NCBI GenBank assembly: GCA_944389425.1
Contig: CALXMH010000002.1
Location: 46,665-110,664, forward strand
From: an uncultured Clostridia bacterium
GTDB lineage: Bacteria > Bacillota > Clostridia > TANB77 > CAG-508
Reading direction: 5' to 3'
Length of the DNA: 64,000 nucleotides
The notes beneath the pieces are model-generated. The model was not told where the DNA came from, searched no databases, and saw nothing but the letters and a program-made list of their open reading frames with translations. The stretch's first letter is position 1. Each line of letters begins with the position of its first letter. This document shows positions 49,601-55,621 of this stretch, in pieces. A program made the position numbers and the translations under genes.

Positions 49601-49796
49601 TTACATAAGAACAGATATATCTTCTGCAAGTTTAACATTAATAAATCACGATAATACATATTGTGCAAAAGGTATAGGAATAAAAAATTTGTTGGAACTG
49701 AAAAAATATGAAATAGACACACTAGGTAATTACCATGAAGTAAAAATACCGCAAAAAAGAATGGAATTTAATTTAAATTATAAACATAAAAGCTAG
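46623..49796 (+). CDS. cas9: Nuclease-dead type II-C Cas9 homologue
   Basis: 1057 residues, the size of compact II-C Cas9. RuvC-I is intact (GLDIGVSSCGWAVIE, Asp8). The arginine-rich bridge helix follows at about 45-80, then the REC lobe. RuvC-II reads IIVKISSE, with Lys517 where Cas9 has the catalytic Glu (SpCas9 E762). The HNH domain (KYKLWRQQNEYCIYSGKKI) reads SIDYIIP, with Tyr596 in place of the catalytic His, and SSEAKQKG, with Ala619 in place of Asn; the 23-residue spacing equals that of H840-N863 and H588-N611. RuvC-III reads KYSLNAL, so His becomes Tyr734 and Asp becomes Asn737. The wedge and PAM-interacting part (PPIFVSRSPKRKITG, PNKACISKKPYKDW) are well kept. It should bind RNA and DNA but not cut. 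No cas1, cas2 or csn2 is nearby. Confidence 0.93.
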   Translation: MRYRLGLDIGVSSCGWAVIEHDETGEPIRLKDLGVRMFDIAETPKDGSPLSKARREARSIRRRIRRRKHRIIRVKRLLVKYNILTEIEIENLYDSIDFNDNIYKLRVEALDKKIDNKNLARILIHMVKKRGYKSNVLLETDAKDEDGKVLTATKENTQLMLDNGYRTVAEMYLNDNKFKIYLPSGKVINKIRNSTGKYNSTVLRQQLREEVFLILYKQKQLNNLVTQEFIKEYLNIFDSQRDYDEGVGKKYTKLQIDKMLGKCIFEKNENRAVKASYSFEYFDLLKQLNNIIIEKTIIKNNYRTIKKRKLTKEEIKKIINLVKYQSQVRYIDIRKELNLSVYERFCNIEYSSISEFSDIVNKKAERKPKIEGFEAYNRLKHALYYVDDTLLEKLTVQELDDIGYILTVYKSNDKRIAKFAEHNINLPDYAIQELLKISFIEISYLSLKAIKKLTPYLENGISYNQVVDKVYPKIYTNASDLNSQILSPIARRAISQTIKVINAVTNKYGSPDTIIVKISSEIGQSRGDREKIRKQIEENLAKTKKIKEELAALDVKQSGTNIAKYKLWRQQNEYCIYSGKKIDIDSLFTEDTSIDYIIPFHMCFDDTYKNKVLVLSSEAKQKGILLPYTYINKMNRNLEEYETRVSMLVRGYGKKSRLMRSSIEKEEVISWRNRNIQDTQFIAKWLKNYIENNIKFTECEKYNTKVIITSENLVSFVGKKLGLLSNQIFGDTKYSLNALSVVCISRDMLNKIILYSKTKNMSEFPTPWENFRNDINNIPPIFVSRSPKRKITGSAHDETLRRGIASGNGYKCISKTDIKKLKLNLNGEIDSYYEKAKHSDKALYSALKEKLTENGGDAKSAFILPFYKKNKEGNFENIVKKVKLESYARLPIKLKNKAIATNGTIIRIDVFKVENEGYYLVPIYVSDTVVNKLPNKACISKKPYKDWPTMDDKYFIFSLYPKDLVYLKFRTPINFHSNNTLNEIMEVDEILAYYIRTDISSASLTLINHDNTYCAKGIGIKNLLELKKYEIDTLGNYHEVKIPQKRMEFNLNYKHKS

Positions 49797-49818
49797 TAAT
49801 CAAAAATTACTAGCTTTT
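49788..49818. terminator. Bidirectional terminator of Cas9 and the mini-array
   Basis: AGCTAGTAAT (49791-49800) pairs perfectly with ATTACTAGCT (49806-49815), flanked by A and T runs on both sides. It ends the Cas9 mRNA (the stop codon is inside the stem) and equally can end the divergent small RNA on the minus strand. Confidence 0.85.
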
Positions 49819-49885
49819 CATATCAATAAAATTAGTTAGATGTTATAACACACAATTAAAAATAGTTAGTAAAATCATTATAACA
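49814..49885 (-). CRISPR. Putative single-spacer mini-array (crRNA-like unit)
   Basis: On the minus strand, a repeat at 49849-49819 starts with GTTATAACATC and ends with TTTATTGATATG. It pairs with the tracrRNA anti-repeat in a 12-pair upper stem, an internal region and a 9-pair lower stem. Upstream lies a 27-base putative spacer (49876-49850) and then TGTTATAAT (49885-49877), which is both a perfect extended -10 box and the expected end of a preceding, otherwise eroded repeat. A start about 7 bases after the box, near 49870, would give a crRNA with a 21-base guide directly joined to the repeat, ended by the shared terminator. Promoters inside repeats are known from Neisseria II-C arrays. No second complete repeat is visible. 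Confidence 0.62.
49877..49885 (-). promoter_or_regulatory. Extended -10 promoter of the crRNA-like unit
   Basis: Minus-strand TGTTATAAT is a perfect TGN-TATAAT. The -35 region is poor, as allowed for extended -10 promoters. Confidence 0.55.
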
Positions 49886-49960
49886 TATTTTTCTAATTTG
49901 TGCTTCTTTTTTTTATAAATTATAAAAATTTTTTATTATAATAGAAGAATAGGGGAAATA

Positions 49961-49989
49961 TTGAAAAATACTGGAAAATGTGATATCAT
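49961..49989 (+). promoter_or_regulatory. Promoter for the 50056 gene
   Basis: TTGAAA at 49961-49966 and TATCAT at 49984-49989, spacing 17 bases, 66 bases before the chosen start. Confidence 0.5.
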
Positions 49990-50055
49990 ATTTACATAAT
50001 AGCAAGTGCTATTTTGAAGCCGATGAAAATTTTTGAGCAACAAGGAGGAATGACA

Positions 50056-51126
50056 ATGAAAAATCGGTTTAAAGAATTTGTGTTTGAAACAGAAGAAAAA
50101 GTAAAGTTTTATGCAAGAGCAAAAGAAGGTGAAACATTTGAGATATCAGTAGGGAAAAGCGGGGAATTAATTATAAGAACAATTCAATTAAAATTAAAAT
50201 TCAATTTACCCAAGATATCTCAAAAGCAATATGCAAAAGAACTTTCAATTTATGAAGACATTGAAGGAAATATTGCAGTAGTTCCGCCTGGATGGACTGT
50301 TTCAGGGATTGAAAAAGAAAATACAATTTTTGGTAAGAATGTAAGTCTGGTTATATATCAAATTCCAGAAGAAGAAGTAAGCAAAATTGACTGGGAAAAT
50401 CCAGAGCAAGTTGAATGTTTGAAGAGAAAATATTCTCAATTCGTGTGGGTTCCAGTTAATTTGCTAGACTACGATGGAACACTGGACGGAAACATGTTCA
50501 ATGAACAATTCGGCAGAAGAAATTACTACCAAGAAAATTTATTTTCAGAAGAAAAGTATAATGAACCATTAAAAGGAGGATTATTAGAACAAGTAGTAAG
50601 TGTAAATAAATATAATGGTTTTTATATTTCTCGTTATACTATCTCTAAGTCTAACAATGCTAAGCCAGTATCACTTAAAGATAAAAAGCCATGGATAAAT
50701 GTAAGCTATAATGAGGCTAAGGAATTAGCGGCATGTATGATTAGGACACCTAATGTAAAAAGCCATCTTACTTTTGGGGCAGAGTATGATTCTATTTTAG
50801 CCTGGTTTTTGAAATCAGAAGCAAGAACATTGCACGAAATAAATACTGATTCAACAACGTGGGGGAATTATTGGAATACAAATGCTCATCCCAAACATAT
50901 AATGCCAACAGGCAGCAATGACCAATGGTCTACCAATAACATTTACGATTTTGCTGGAAACGTAGATGAATGGACGCAAGAAATGAAGTCCAAAATATAT
51001 CGCGTTTCTCGTGGTGGTTCATATGATTTCGACGGATATGATATTCCAGTAACATATCGTTCAATAAATGATCCCAGTAATTGTTGTGGTGAAACTGGTT
51101 TTCGCGTAGTTCTTTATATTAAATAA
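50056..51126 (+). CDS. SUMF1/FGE-like (C-type lectin fold) protein of unknown role
   Basis: ATG 50056 lies seven bases after GGAGG; the ATGs at 50014 and 50050 are worse placed. 356 residues. The first 110 are beta-rich and unrecognised. From about residue 125 (QFVWVPVNLLDYDG) a formylglycine-generating-enzyme/sulfatase-modifying-factor fold follows: NKYNGFYISRYTIS, PWINVSYNEAKELAACM, DFAGNVDEWTQE, RVSRGGSY and the final ETGFRVVLY. The paired catalytic cysteines of FGE are not evident, so it is probably a binding protein. The C-terminal third has more G and C and uses CGC and CGT, unlike its neighbours. Its fourth codon is CGG, and a +1 shift there would end translation after 11 more residues. 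It probably is recently acquired. Confidence 0.75.
   Translation: MKNRFKEFVFETEEKVKFYARAKEGETFEISVGKSGELIIRTIQLKLKFNLPKISQKQYAKELSIYEDIEGNIAVVPPGWTVSGIEKENTIFGKNVSLVIYQIPEEEVSKIDWENPEQVECLKRKYSQFVWVPVNLLDYDGTLDGNMFNEQFGRRNYYQENLFSEEKYNEPLKGGLLEQVVSVNKYNGFYISRYTISKSNNAKPVSLKDKKPWINVSYNEAKELAACMIRTPNVKSHLTFGAEYDSILAWFLKSEARTLHEINTDSTTWGNYWNTNAHPKHIMPTGSNDQWSTNNIYDFAGNVDEWTQEMKSKIYRVSRGGSYDFDGYDIPVTYRSINDPSNCCGETGFRVVLYIK
50065..50067 (+). other. Unshifted in-frame CGG at codon 4 (CGGT context)
   Basis: ATG AAA AAT CGG TTT AAA. The zero frame stays open for 350 further codons, whereas +1 reading soon meets TAA. With 28401 it is one of two in-frame CGG codons that must be read as a triplet if the gene is expressed. 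Confidence 0.7.
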
Positions 51127-51143
51127 TTTTCAAACACACAAAC

Positions 51144-51177
51144 AAAAATAGATTACGTGATTTCGTAATCTATTTTT
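51144..51177. terminator. Terminator after the 50056 gene
   Basis: AAAAATAGATTACG (51144-51157) pairs perfectly with CGTAATCTATTTTT (51164-51177). Confidence 0.85.
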
Positions 51178-51188
51178 GTAATAAATAC

Positions 51189-51216
51189 TTGACTTTTAAT
51201 TTATTTTCTATATAAT
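51189..51216 (+). promoter_or_regulatory. Promoter of a structured RNA
   Basis: TTGACT at 51189-51194 and a perfect TATAAT at 51211-51216 with a 16-base spacer, 300 bases ahead of the next gene. Its most likely product is the folded RNA at 51223-51360. Confidence 0.55.
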
Positions 51217-51222
51217 ATTGAT

Positions 51223-51360
51223 TAGATATTATATTTACTATTTATATTTTGAAAGTGTAGGGTATTAAGTTGCCATTAATTTTATGCAACACAACATTGC
51301 GCAAAATAGAAGTTTTGCGCAAAACGGGATAGTGGTTTTCCCTTAAACTTTCAAAATATA
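51223..51360 (+). ncRNA. Candidate structured non-coding RNA, unclassified
   Basis: The 394-base gap before the recombinase gene contains no ORF but a strong fold. TATATTTTGAAAGT (51243-51256) pairs perfectly with ACTTTCAAAATATA (51347-51360), and the stem continues inward with a GGG/CCC segment. Inside lie two hairpins: GTTGC (51269-51273) with GCAAC (51286-51290), and TTGCGCAAAA (51297-51306) with TTTTGCGCAA (51313-51322), a perfect 10-pair stem. The G and C content exceeds the surroundings. The closed two-branch shape, with a promoter just upstream, suggests a small RNA or a long 5' leader. I do not recognise a named family; 51361-51520 shows nothing further except the ribosome site. Confidence 0.5.
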
Positions 51361-51520
51361 AAAAAATTTCAATTATGGTTAATTTTATTCATTTTTTAGA
51401 CAAGTAACTATATTACTTTTTTATAAAAAGTGCTTAAAATCGATTCTCGTGCGTCGTTTTTTGAAACTATATTGAAATCAGTACTTTTACGGCATATTTT
51501 TATTTTGGAGGTATTTTTTT

Positions 51521-52501
51521 ATGCTAAATGTTGAAAATAATCCTGATTTTTTGAATTCTTTTATAGATTATATTGAAACTATATTAAATAAATCACCTAA
51601 TACTATAAAAGAATATAATTATGATTTAAATAATTTTTTAAAGTTTCTTAAAATTCGTTTTAAGATGACTAATGAAAAAGATTTTAAAAATATAGATATA
51701 CATGATATGACAATTGAAGATTTAAAAAGAGTTACTCTTGATGATCTACATGCATACTTAGGTTATCTAACTAGAAATAATAATAGCAAAGCTACTACAA
51801 GAGCTCGTAAAGTATCTAGTATTAAAGCATTGTTTAATTATTTAACTGCAAAAACTAATATGTTAGATATTAACCCTGCGCAAAATTTAGAGTCACCTAA
51901 GCTTGGAAAGCGTATTCCTAAGTATTTATCATTGGATGATAGTAAAAGGCTTCTTAGAGCTACTGCTACTACTTCTTCTGAAAAAGAAAGAAATATAGAA
52001 AGAGATTATGCTATTATTACTATATTTTTAAATTGTGGTATTCGTTTATCTGAATTAGTTGGAATTAATATAAACCATATATCTTTTGATGAAGAAAAGT
52101 TAAATGTTATTGGTAAAGGCAACAAAGAAAGAACTATATACTTAAATAATGCTTGTATAAAAGCAATTAAAGCATATTTAGATGTTAGACCTAATGATAT
52201 TAAGACAGCACCAAATGATAAACCATTATTTTTAAGTGAACAAAAAAAACGTATAAGTCAAAGAACTGTTCAGATGATTGTAAAAAAAGAATTACAAAAA
52301 GCTGGTTTAGATACAAATAAATACTCCGTACATAAATTAAGGCATACTGCTGCAACATTAATGTATCAAAATGGTGTAGACATTCGTGCCCTCCAAGAAC
52401 TATTAGGGCATGAAAGTATTGCCACTACTGAAATCTACACACATGTTAATAATGAGCAAGTTCGTGATGCAGTTGAAAATAATCCTCTCGCGGATTTATA
52501 A
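51521..52501 (+). CDS. XerC-like tyrosine recombinase
   Basis: 326 residues, about 30 more than XerD upstream. The N-terminal SAM-like domain (NTIKEYNYDLNNFLKFLKIR) has an insertion around residues 45-75. The catalytic domain has Arg in CGIRLSEL, Lys in GKGNKERTI, H-x-x-R in SVHKLRHTAATLM, His in LGHESIATTEIYTH and the Tyr nucleophile within it. It could be the XerC partner of XerD at dif, as such genes are often found near lexA and LysM genes in Clostridia, or an integrase of the adjacent island. Its codon use is like the core genes, which favours XerC. AGGAGGT... type site TTGGAGG precedes ATG. Confidence 0.88.
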   Translation: MLNVENNPDFLNSFIDYIETILNKSPNTIKEYNYDLNNFLKFLKIRFKMTNEKDFKNIDIHDMTIEDLKRVTLDDLHAYLGYLTRNNNSKATTRARKVSSIKALFNYLTAKTNMLDINPAQNLESPKLGKRIPKYLSLDDSKRLLRATATTSSEKERNIERDYAIITIFLNCGIRLSELVGININHISFDEEKLNVIGKGNKERTIYLNNACIKAIKAYLDVRPNDIKTAPNDKPLFLSEQKKRISQRTVQMIVKKELQKAGLDTNKYSVHKLRHTAATLMYQNGVDIRALQELLGHESIATTEIYTHVNNEQVRDAVENNPLADL

Positions 52502-52549
52502 AATAGATTCACATTTCTCTACAAGTCCCCATTTTTTAATTTTATTTAT

Positions 52550-52576
52550 AGAGGGAATGTCTCTTTATTCCCTCTT
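52550..52576 (+). terminator. Possible terminator after the recombinase gene
   Basis: AGAGGGAA (52550-52557) pairs with TTCCCTCT (52568-52575). The T run comes a few bases later, so strength is doubtful. Confidence 0.4.
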
Positions 52577-52584
52577 CCCTATTT

Positions 52585-52884
52585 TTAATACATAGGAATA
52601 ACCAATTTTTGTCCTACATATAATACAGATGAGTTTAAATTATTAATATCCTTAATTTCTTTTATAATTTCTCTAATATCATGGTTTCTAAAATTAGAAT
52701 TATTATTTAATTCATTTGTTGCTATTGACCATAATGTATCTCCGCTTGCAACATATAAGTCCTTATATTGTAATTCTCCGTGTGATAATGATACATTGTT
52801 ACCTATAATTAATATAGTAAGTATAATTAAAAATACGATTATGCCAATTCCTCTAATAAATTTTTTTATATTAATTATTCTCAT
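52585..52884 (-). CDS. YneA-like membrane protein with LysM domain
   Basis: 99 residues, preceded on the minus strand by AGGAGGAG. One membrane span (GIGIIVFLIILTILIIGN) then a LysM peptidoglycan-binding domain: YVASGDTLWSIATNEL and LYVGQKLVIPMY. This is the layout of YneA, the SOS-induced inhibitor of cell division that is divergent from lexA in Bacillus. Here lexA is not adjacent. The sequence between its start and the next gene is short and AT-rich, with GAACAAG- and GTTCTTG-like words that could be part of a LexA site, but no full palindrome was found. A plain LysM cell-wall protein is the alternative. Confidence 0.72.
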   Translation of the reverse strand: MRIINIKKFIRGIGIIVFLIILTILIIGNNVSLSHGELQYKDLYVASGDTLWSIATNELNNNSNFRNHDIREIIKEIKDINNLNSSVLYVGQKLVIPMY

Positions 52885-52987
52885 CTGTATACTCCTCCTT
52901 TGCGAACAAGTTTTCTCTTTATGTATTTATTATAAAACAAACGAATGTTCTTGTCAATACTTTCTTGTAAAAAAGCGAAAAAATGTT

Positions 52988-53536
52988 TCATAAGAGCATA
53001 GGTTGAATTTGTTTTTCGAATAAAGCATGTTCTATTGTAGGAATTAAATATTCTGAATCAAAAGATATTGAATATGGTTTAGTTATAGGATTATTTTGCC
53101 TCACAGGTACAAAATAAAAATGTTTTCTATTTAATAATATTCCAATATTTACAGCATTAGTTGATAATGCATTATTAGCAGCAATTGCTAGAATTACATT
53201 GTTTTCATTCTTTAAATGTGATTGAATTGCAGCAACTGCTGGCGTATCTTCTATATTACTAGCTAATTTAGCTATTGTATTTCCATTGCATGGGGCTATA
53301 ACCATAATGTCTGTGACTAGTTTTGAGGCTTCTTCTATTGAATTTATTGGCTGATTAAATGTAATATTTTTAATTTCATCTATAAATTTATTTATTTTTT
53401 CATTTTGTGAATTTAAGGAAATAATAGGCATTATTTTAGCTCCCCTTTTTACTAATTCTCTAATTTTTGGAATTATATTATGAAAATTATAAAAAGAATC
53501 TGTAATTATAAATCCTATTTTTTTGCCTTTTAACAT
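52988..53536 (-). CDS. spoVFB: Dipicolinate synthase subunit B-like flavoprotein
   Basis: 182 residues. A flavoprotein-fold (HFCD) protein with KKIGFIITDSFYNFHNIIP, VTDIMVIAPCNGNTIAKLA, TPAVAAIQSHLKN and NNVILAIAANNALS, which fit SpoVFB/DpaB. With subunit A it makes dipicolinic acid, the calcium-chelated solute of the spore core. Subunit A is normally adjacent and co-transcribed; it is not here, and in some Clostridia an EtfA-type enzyme replaces the pair. So the function is likely but not certain. The ribosome site (AGGGAGGGG) is strong. Confidence 0.8.
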   Translation of the reverse strand: MLKGKKIGFIITDSFYNFHNIIPKIRELVKRGAKIMPIISLNSQNEKINKFIDEIKNITFNQPINSIEEASKLVTDIMVIAPCNGNTIAKLASNIEDTPAVAAIQSHLKNENNVILAIAANNALSTNAVNIGILLNRKHFYFVPVRQNNPITKPYSISFDSEYLIPTIEHALFEKQIQPMLL

Positions 53537-53671
53537 ATTCCCCTCCCTTCCCTTTTTATTATCTTATGAGTTTATGTTAAGTAATGATATTAATATAACT
53601 AAAAATTAAAAAAATACTTGCTTTTATTTATTAATAATGATACTATAAGTAAAAAAATAAGGGGAAAACAA

Positions 53672-54916
53672 ATGATAGATAAAATAATAAATAAATCAAT
53701 ATATATAATTATGTTTATAGTTCCAATTATAATCGTGCCATTTGCTTACACTAGTCTTGCTAAATTTGTTGTGTTGCTAATATGTGGACTTATTCTTTTT
53801 GTAGCACTATTTAATAAAAGAAAAGAATTAAAATTTGATTTAATAGATAAAATTTTATTACTATTTTGGTTCATAATATGTTTAAGTACGATTTTTTCTA
53901 TTAATAAACCTGTTTCAGTTTTTGGTACAGAAGGTCGTTTTGAAGGATTACTAACATATTCAGTTTATTTTTTAACTTATTACGCTTCAAAATATTATTT
54001 AGAATATAATAAAAAATTGCAAATTTATGCAATTATAATAATAGTTATTACAGCTGTTATTGGAATTTTTCAATACTATAGTACAATTTATTCAAGTATA
54101 AGTTATGCTAAATCTACTTTTACAAATAGTAATTTCTTTGGAAATTTTTTAGCAATTGTTGTTCCAATATTAATGTCATTATATATTAATAGTGCTAAAA
54201 AGAGATATTTAATTTTAAGTGGCTTGACTTTTTTTGCATTAATAATTTCACTTGCTAGAAGTGCATGGATAGGAGTAGCAGTAGCATGTATACTTGGAAT
54301 TATATTCATAGTAAAAAGTAAAGATAAATATTTATATATTAGAGCTTTACATTTAATATGTTTATTTATTGTACTTTTTGTTATAGCATTTAAATCCGCT
54401 GACTTTTTTAATGAGCCAAATAAAATTGCAACAAAATTTCTTCAAGCTAATAATAGTATATTAGAAAGTATGGAAAATGGAGAATTGGTAAATTCTGCTG
54501 GAAGTGGTAGAATAGGAATATGGAAAATGGCAATACATTTAACTGCAATAAATCCTATATTAGGCTTTGGTCCAGATACACTTGCATTTGCTGGCTCATA
54601 CTATACTCCTGTTGATATGTATAATTGCTGTAAGGCGAGTGGAGTTATAGCAGATAAAGCTCATAATGAATATCTTCAATATTCTGCTACAATAGGAATT
54701 CCAGGACTAATTGTATATTTAGTATTTATAGCTTTAATTTTAATAAAACAGAAAGATATTTTTACAAATAAAGTATCTCTTACACTATCTATTCCAATAA
54801 TTTCTTATGTTGTACAAGCTTTCTTTAATATTAGTACAGTAGGTGTTGCACCGATATTTTGGCTATTACTTGGATTAATACAAAATGAGAAATTCAAGTC
54901 AAAAATGAATATTTAA
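53672..54916 (+). CDS. O-antigen ligase/polymerase-family membrane protein
   Basis: ATG 53672 follows AAGGGGA. 414 residues with ten to twelve membrane segments. A Wzy_C/O-antigen-ligase core is seen: LSTIFSINKPVSVFGTEGRFEGLLTY-like early loop (key residues FGTEGRFEG), the LARSAWIGVAVA span, and the large outer loop around residues 280-340 with GSGRIGIWKMAIHL, GFGPDTLAF and the catalytic-type His in DKAHNEYLQ. Such proteins attach or polymerise undecaprenyl-linked glycans outside the membrane. It stands alone, away from the polysaccharide cluster at the window start. In Gram-positives members act as polymerases or glycan-protein ligases. Confidence 0.85.
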   Translation: MIDKIINKSIYIIMFIVPIIIVPFAYTSLAKFVVLLICGLILFVALFNKRKELKFDLIDKILLLFWFIICLSTIFSINKPVSVFGTEGRFEGLLTYSVYFLTYYASKYYLEYNKKLQIYAIIIIVITAVIGIFQYYSTIYSSISYAKSTFTNSNFFGNFLAIVVPILMSLYINSAKKRYLILSGLTFFALIISLARSAWIGVAVACILGIIFIVKSKDKYLYIRALHLICLFIVLFVIAFKSADFFNEPNKIATKFLQANNSILESMENGELVNSAGSGRIGIWKMAIHLTAINPILGFGPDTLAFAGSYYTPVDMYNCCKASGVIADKAHNEYLQYSATIGIPGLIVYLVFIALILIKQKDIFTNKVSLTLSIPIISYVVQAFFNISTVGVAPIFWLLLGLIQNEKFKSKMNI

Positions 54917-54923
54917 AATTTAA

Positions 54924-54981
54924 AAATAAAGTGAACTTAATTTTAGACAGAAAAAGTTTAATAATTAAGTTCACTTTATTT
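54924..54981. terminator. Bidirectional terminator between convergent genes
   Basis: A 19-base arm at 54924-54942 pairs perfectly with 54963-54981; T runs on both strands. It closes the ligase gene and the convergent SOD gene. Confidence 0.85.
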
Positions 54982-55569
54982 TTATTTATTTTTAAATCTA
55001 TTACTTACAACTTCCCAATTTATAATATTCCAAATCGCATTTATATAGCTTTCTCTATTTGTTTTGTATTGTAAATAGTATGAATGTTCCCACATATCTA
55101 AAACAAGTAATGGTTTACATCCCCATAAAGTTAAATCTTGGTGCTTCTCGCATTGCAGAATTTCTAATCTATTAAACTCAGGTACCCAAACAAGTAAACA
55201 CCATCCAGATGCTTCAACTGATATACTTGCTGCTGTAAATTGATTTTTAAATTTAGCATAGCTTCCAAAATCATGTATTATTTGTTGCATTAATGTAAGG
55301 TTTGGAATATCTTTATGTGCTGGTGTTAAATTTTCAAAAAATAATTTATGCAAAATTGCTCCTGATCCAAAAAAGCTTAAATTTTTTTCTAAACATTTTA
55401 TATTACTAAAATCATTATTGTTTCTTGCTAAAATTAATTTTTCGTGTGTTTTGTTTGTATTATCTACATATCCTTTATATAGTACTTCGTAATGAAGCTT
55501 TAAAGTTTCCTCTGAATAATATGGTTCTAAATCTGTTAAAGCGTATGGTAGGTCTATCATTTTTATCAT
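54982..55569 (-). CDS. Iron/manganese superoxide dismutase
   Basis: The chosen start (ATG at 55569) is nine bases after AGAGGTG on the minus strand. 195 residues. Metal ligands are recognisable: His in LKLHYEVLYKGYVDN near residue 26, His in SGAILHKLFFENL near 78, and Asp and His in LDMWEHSYYLQY near 163-167. The end AIWNIINWEVV is typical. It dismutes superoxide to oxygen and peroxide in the cytoplasm and would help an anaerobe survive oxygen. The DMWEH variant replaces the usual DVWEH; metal preference cannot be told. The gene is monocistronic. Confidence 0.92.
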   Translation of the reverse strand: MIKMIDLPYALTDLEPYYSEETLKLHYEVLYKGYVDNTNKTHEKLILARNNNDFSNIKCLEKNLSFFGSGAILHKLFFENLTPAHKDIPNLTLMQQIIHDFGSYAKFKNQFTAASISVEASGWCLLVWVPEFNRLEILQCEKHQDLTLWGCKPLLVLDMWEHSYYLQYKTNRESYINAIWNIINWEVVSNRFKNK

Positions 55570-55621
55570 ACAATTAATCACCTCTAATTGTATGGTATGT
55601 AAGTATTACAAATTTATTCCT

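Noticed and set aside
49850..49876. A target of the mini-array guide inside this window
   Set aside because: Only matches of about 8 bases were found (near 18184, 58357 and 63481), as expected by chance in AT-rich DNA.
50056..51126. Variable protein of a diversity-generating retroelement
   Set aside because: The fold and the C-terminal GFRV end fit, but no reverse transcriptase and no template repeat were seen in the window.
51223..51360. 6S RNA
   Set aside because: 6S RNA has one long stem with a central bubble; here two hairpins sit inside one closing stem.
46394..52500. A complete, adaptive type II CRISPR locus
   Set aside because: No cas1, cas2 or csn2, and no run of regular repeats on either side of cas9.
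52885..52987. LexA operator ahead of the YneA-like gene
   Set aside because: Words such as CGAACAAG and GTTCTTG are present but do not form a complete palindrome.
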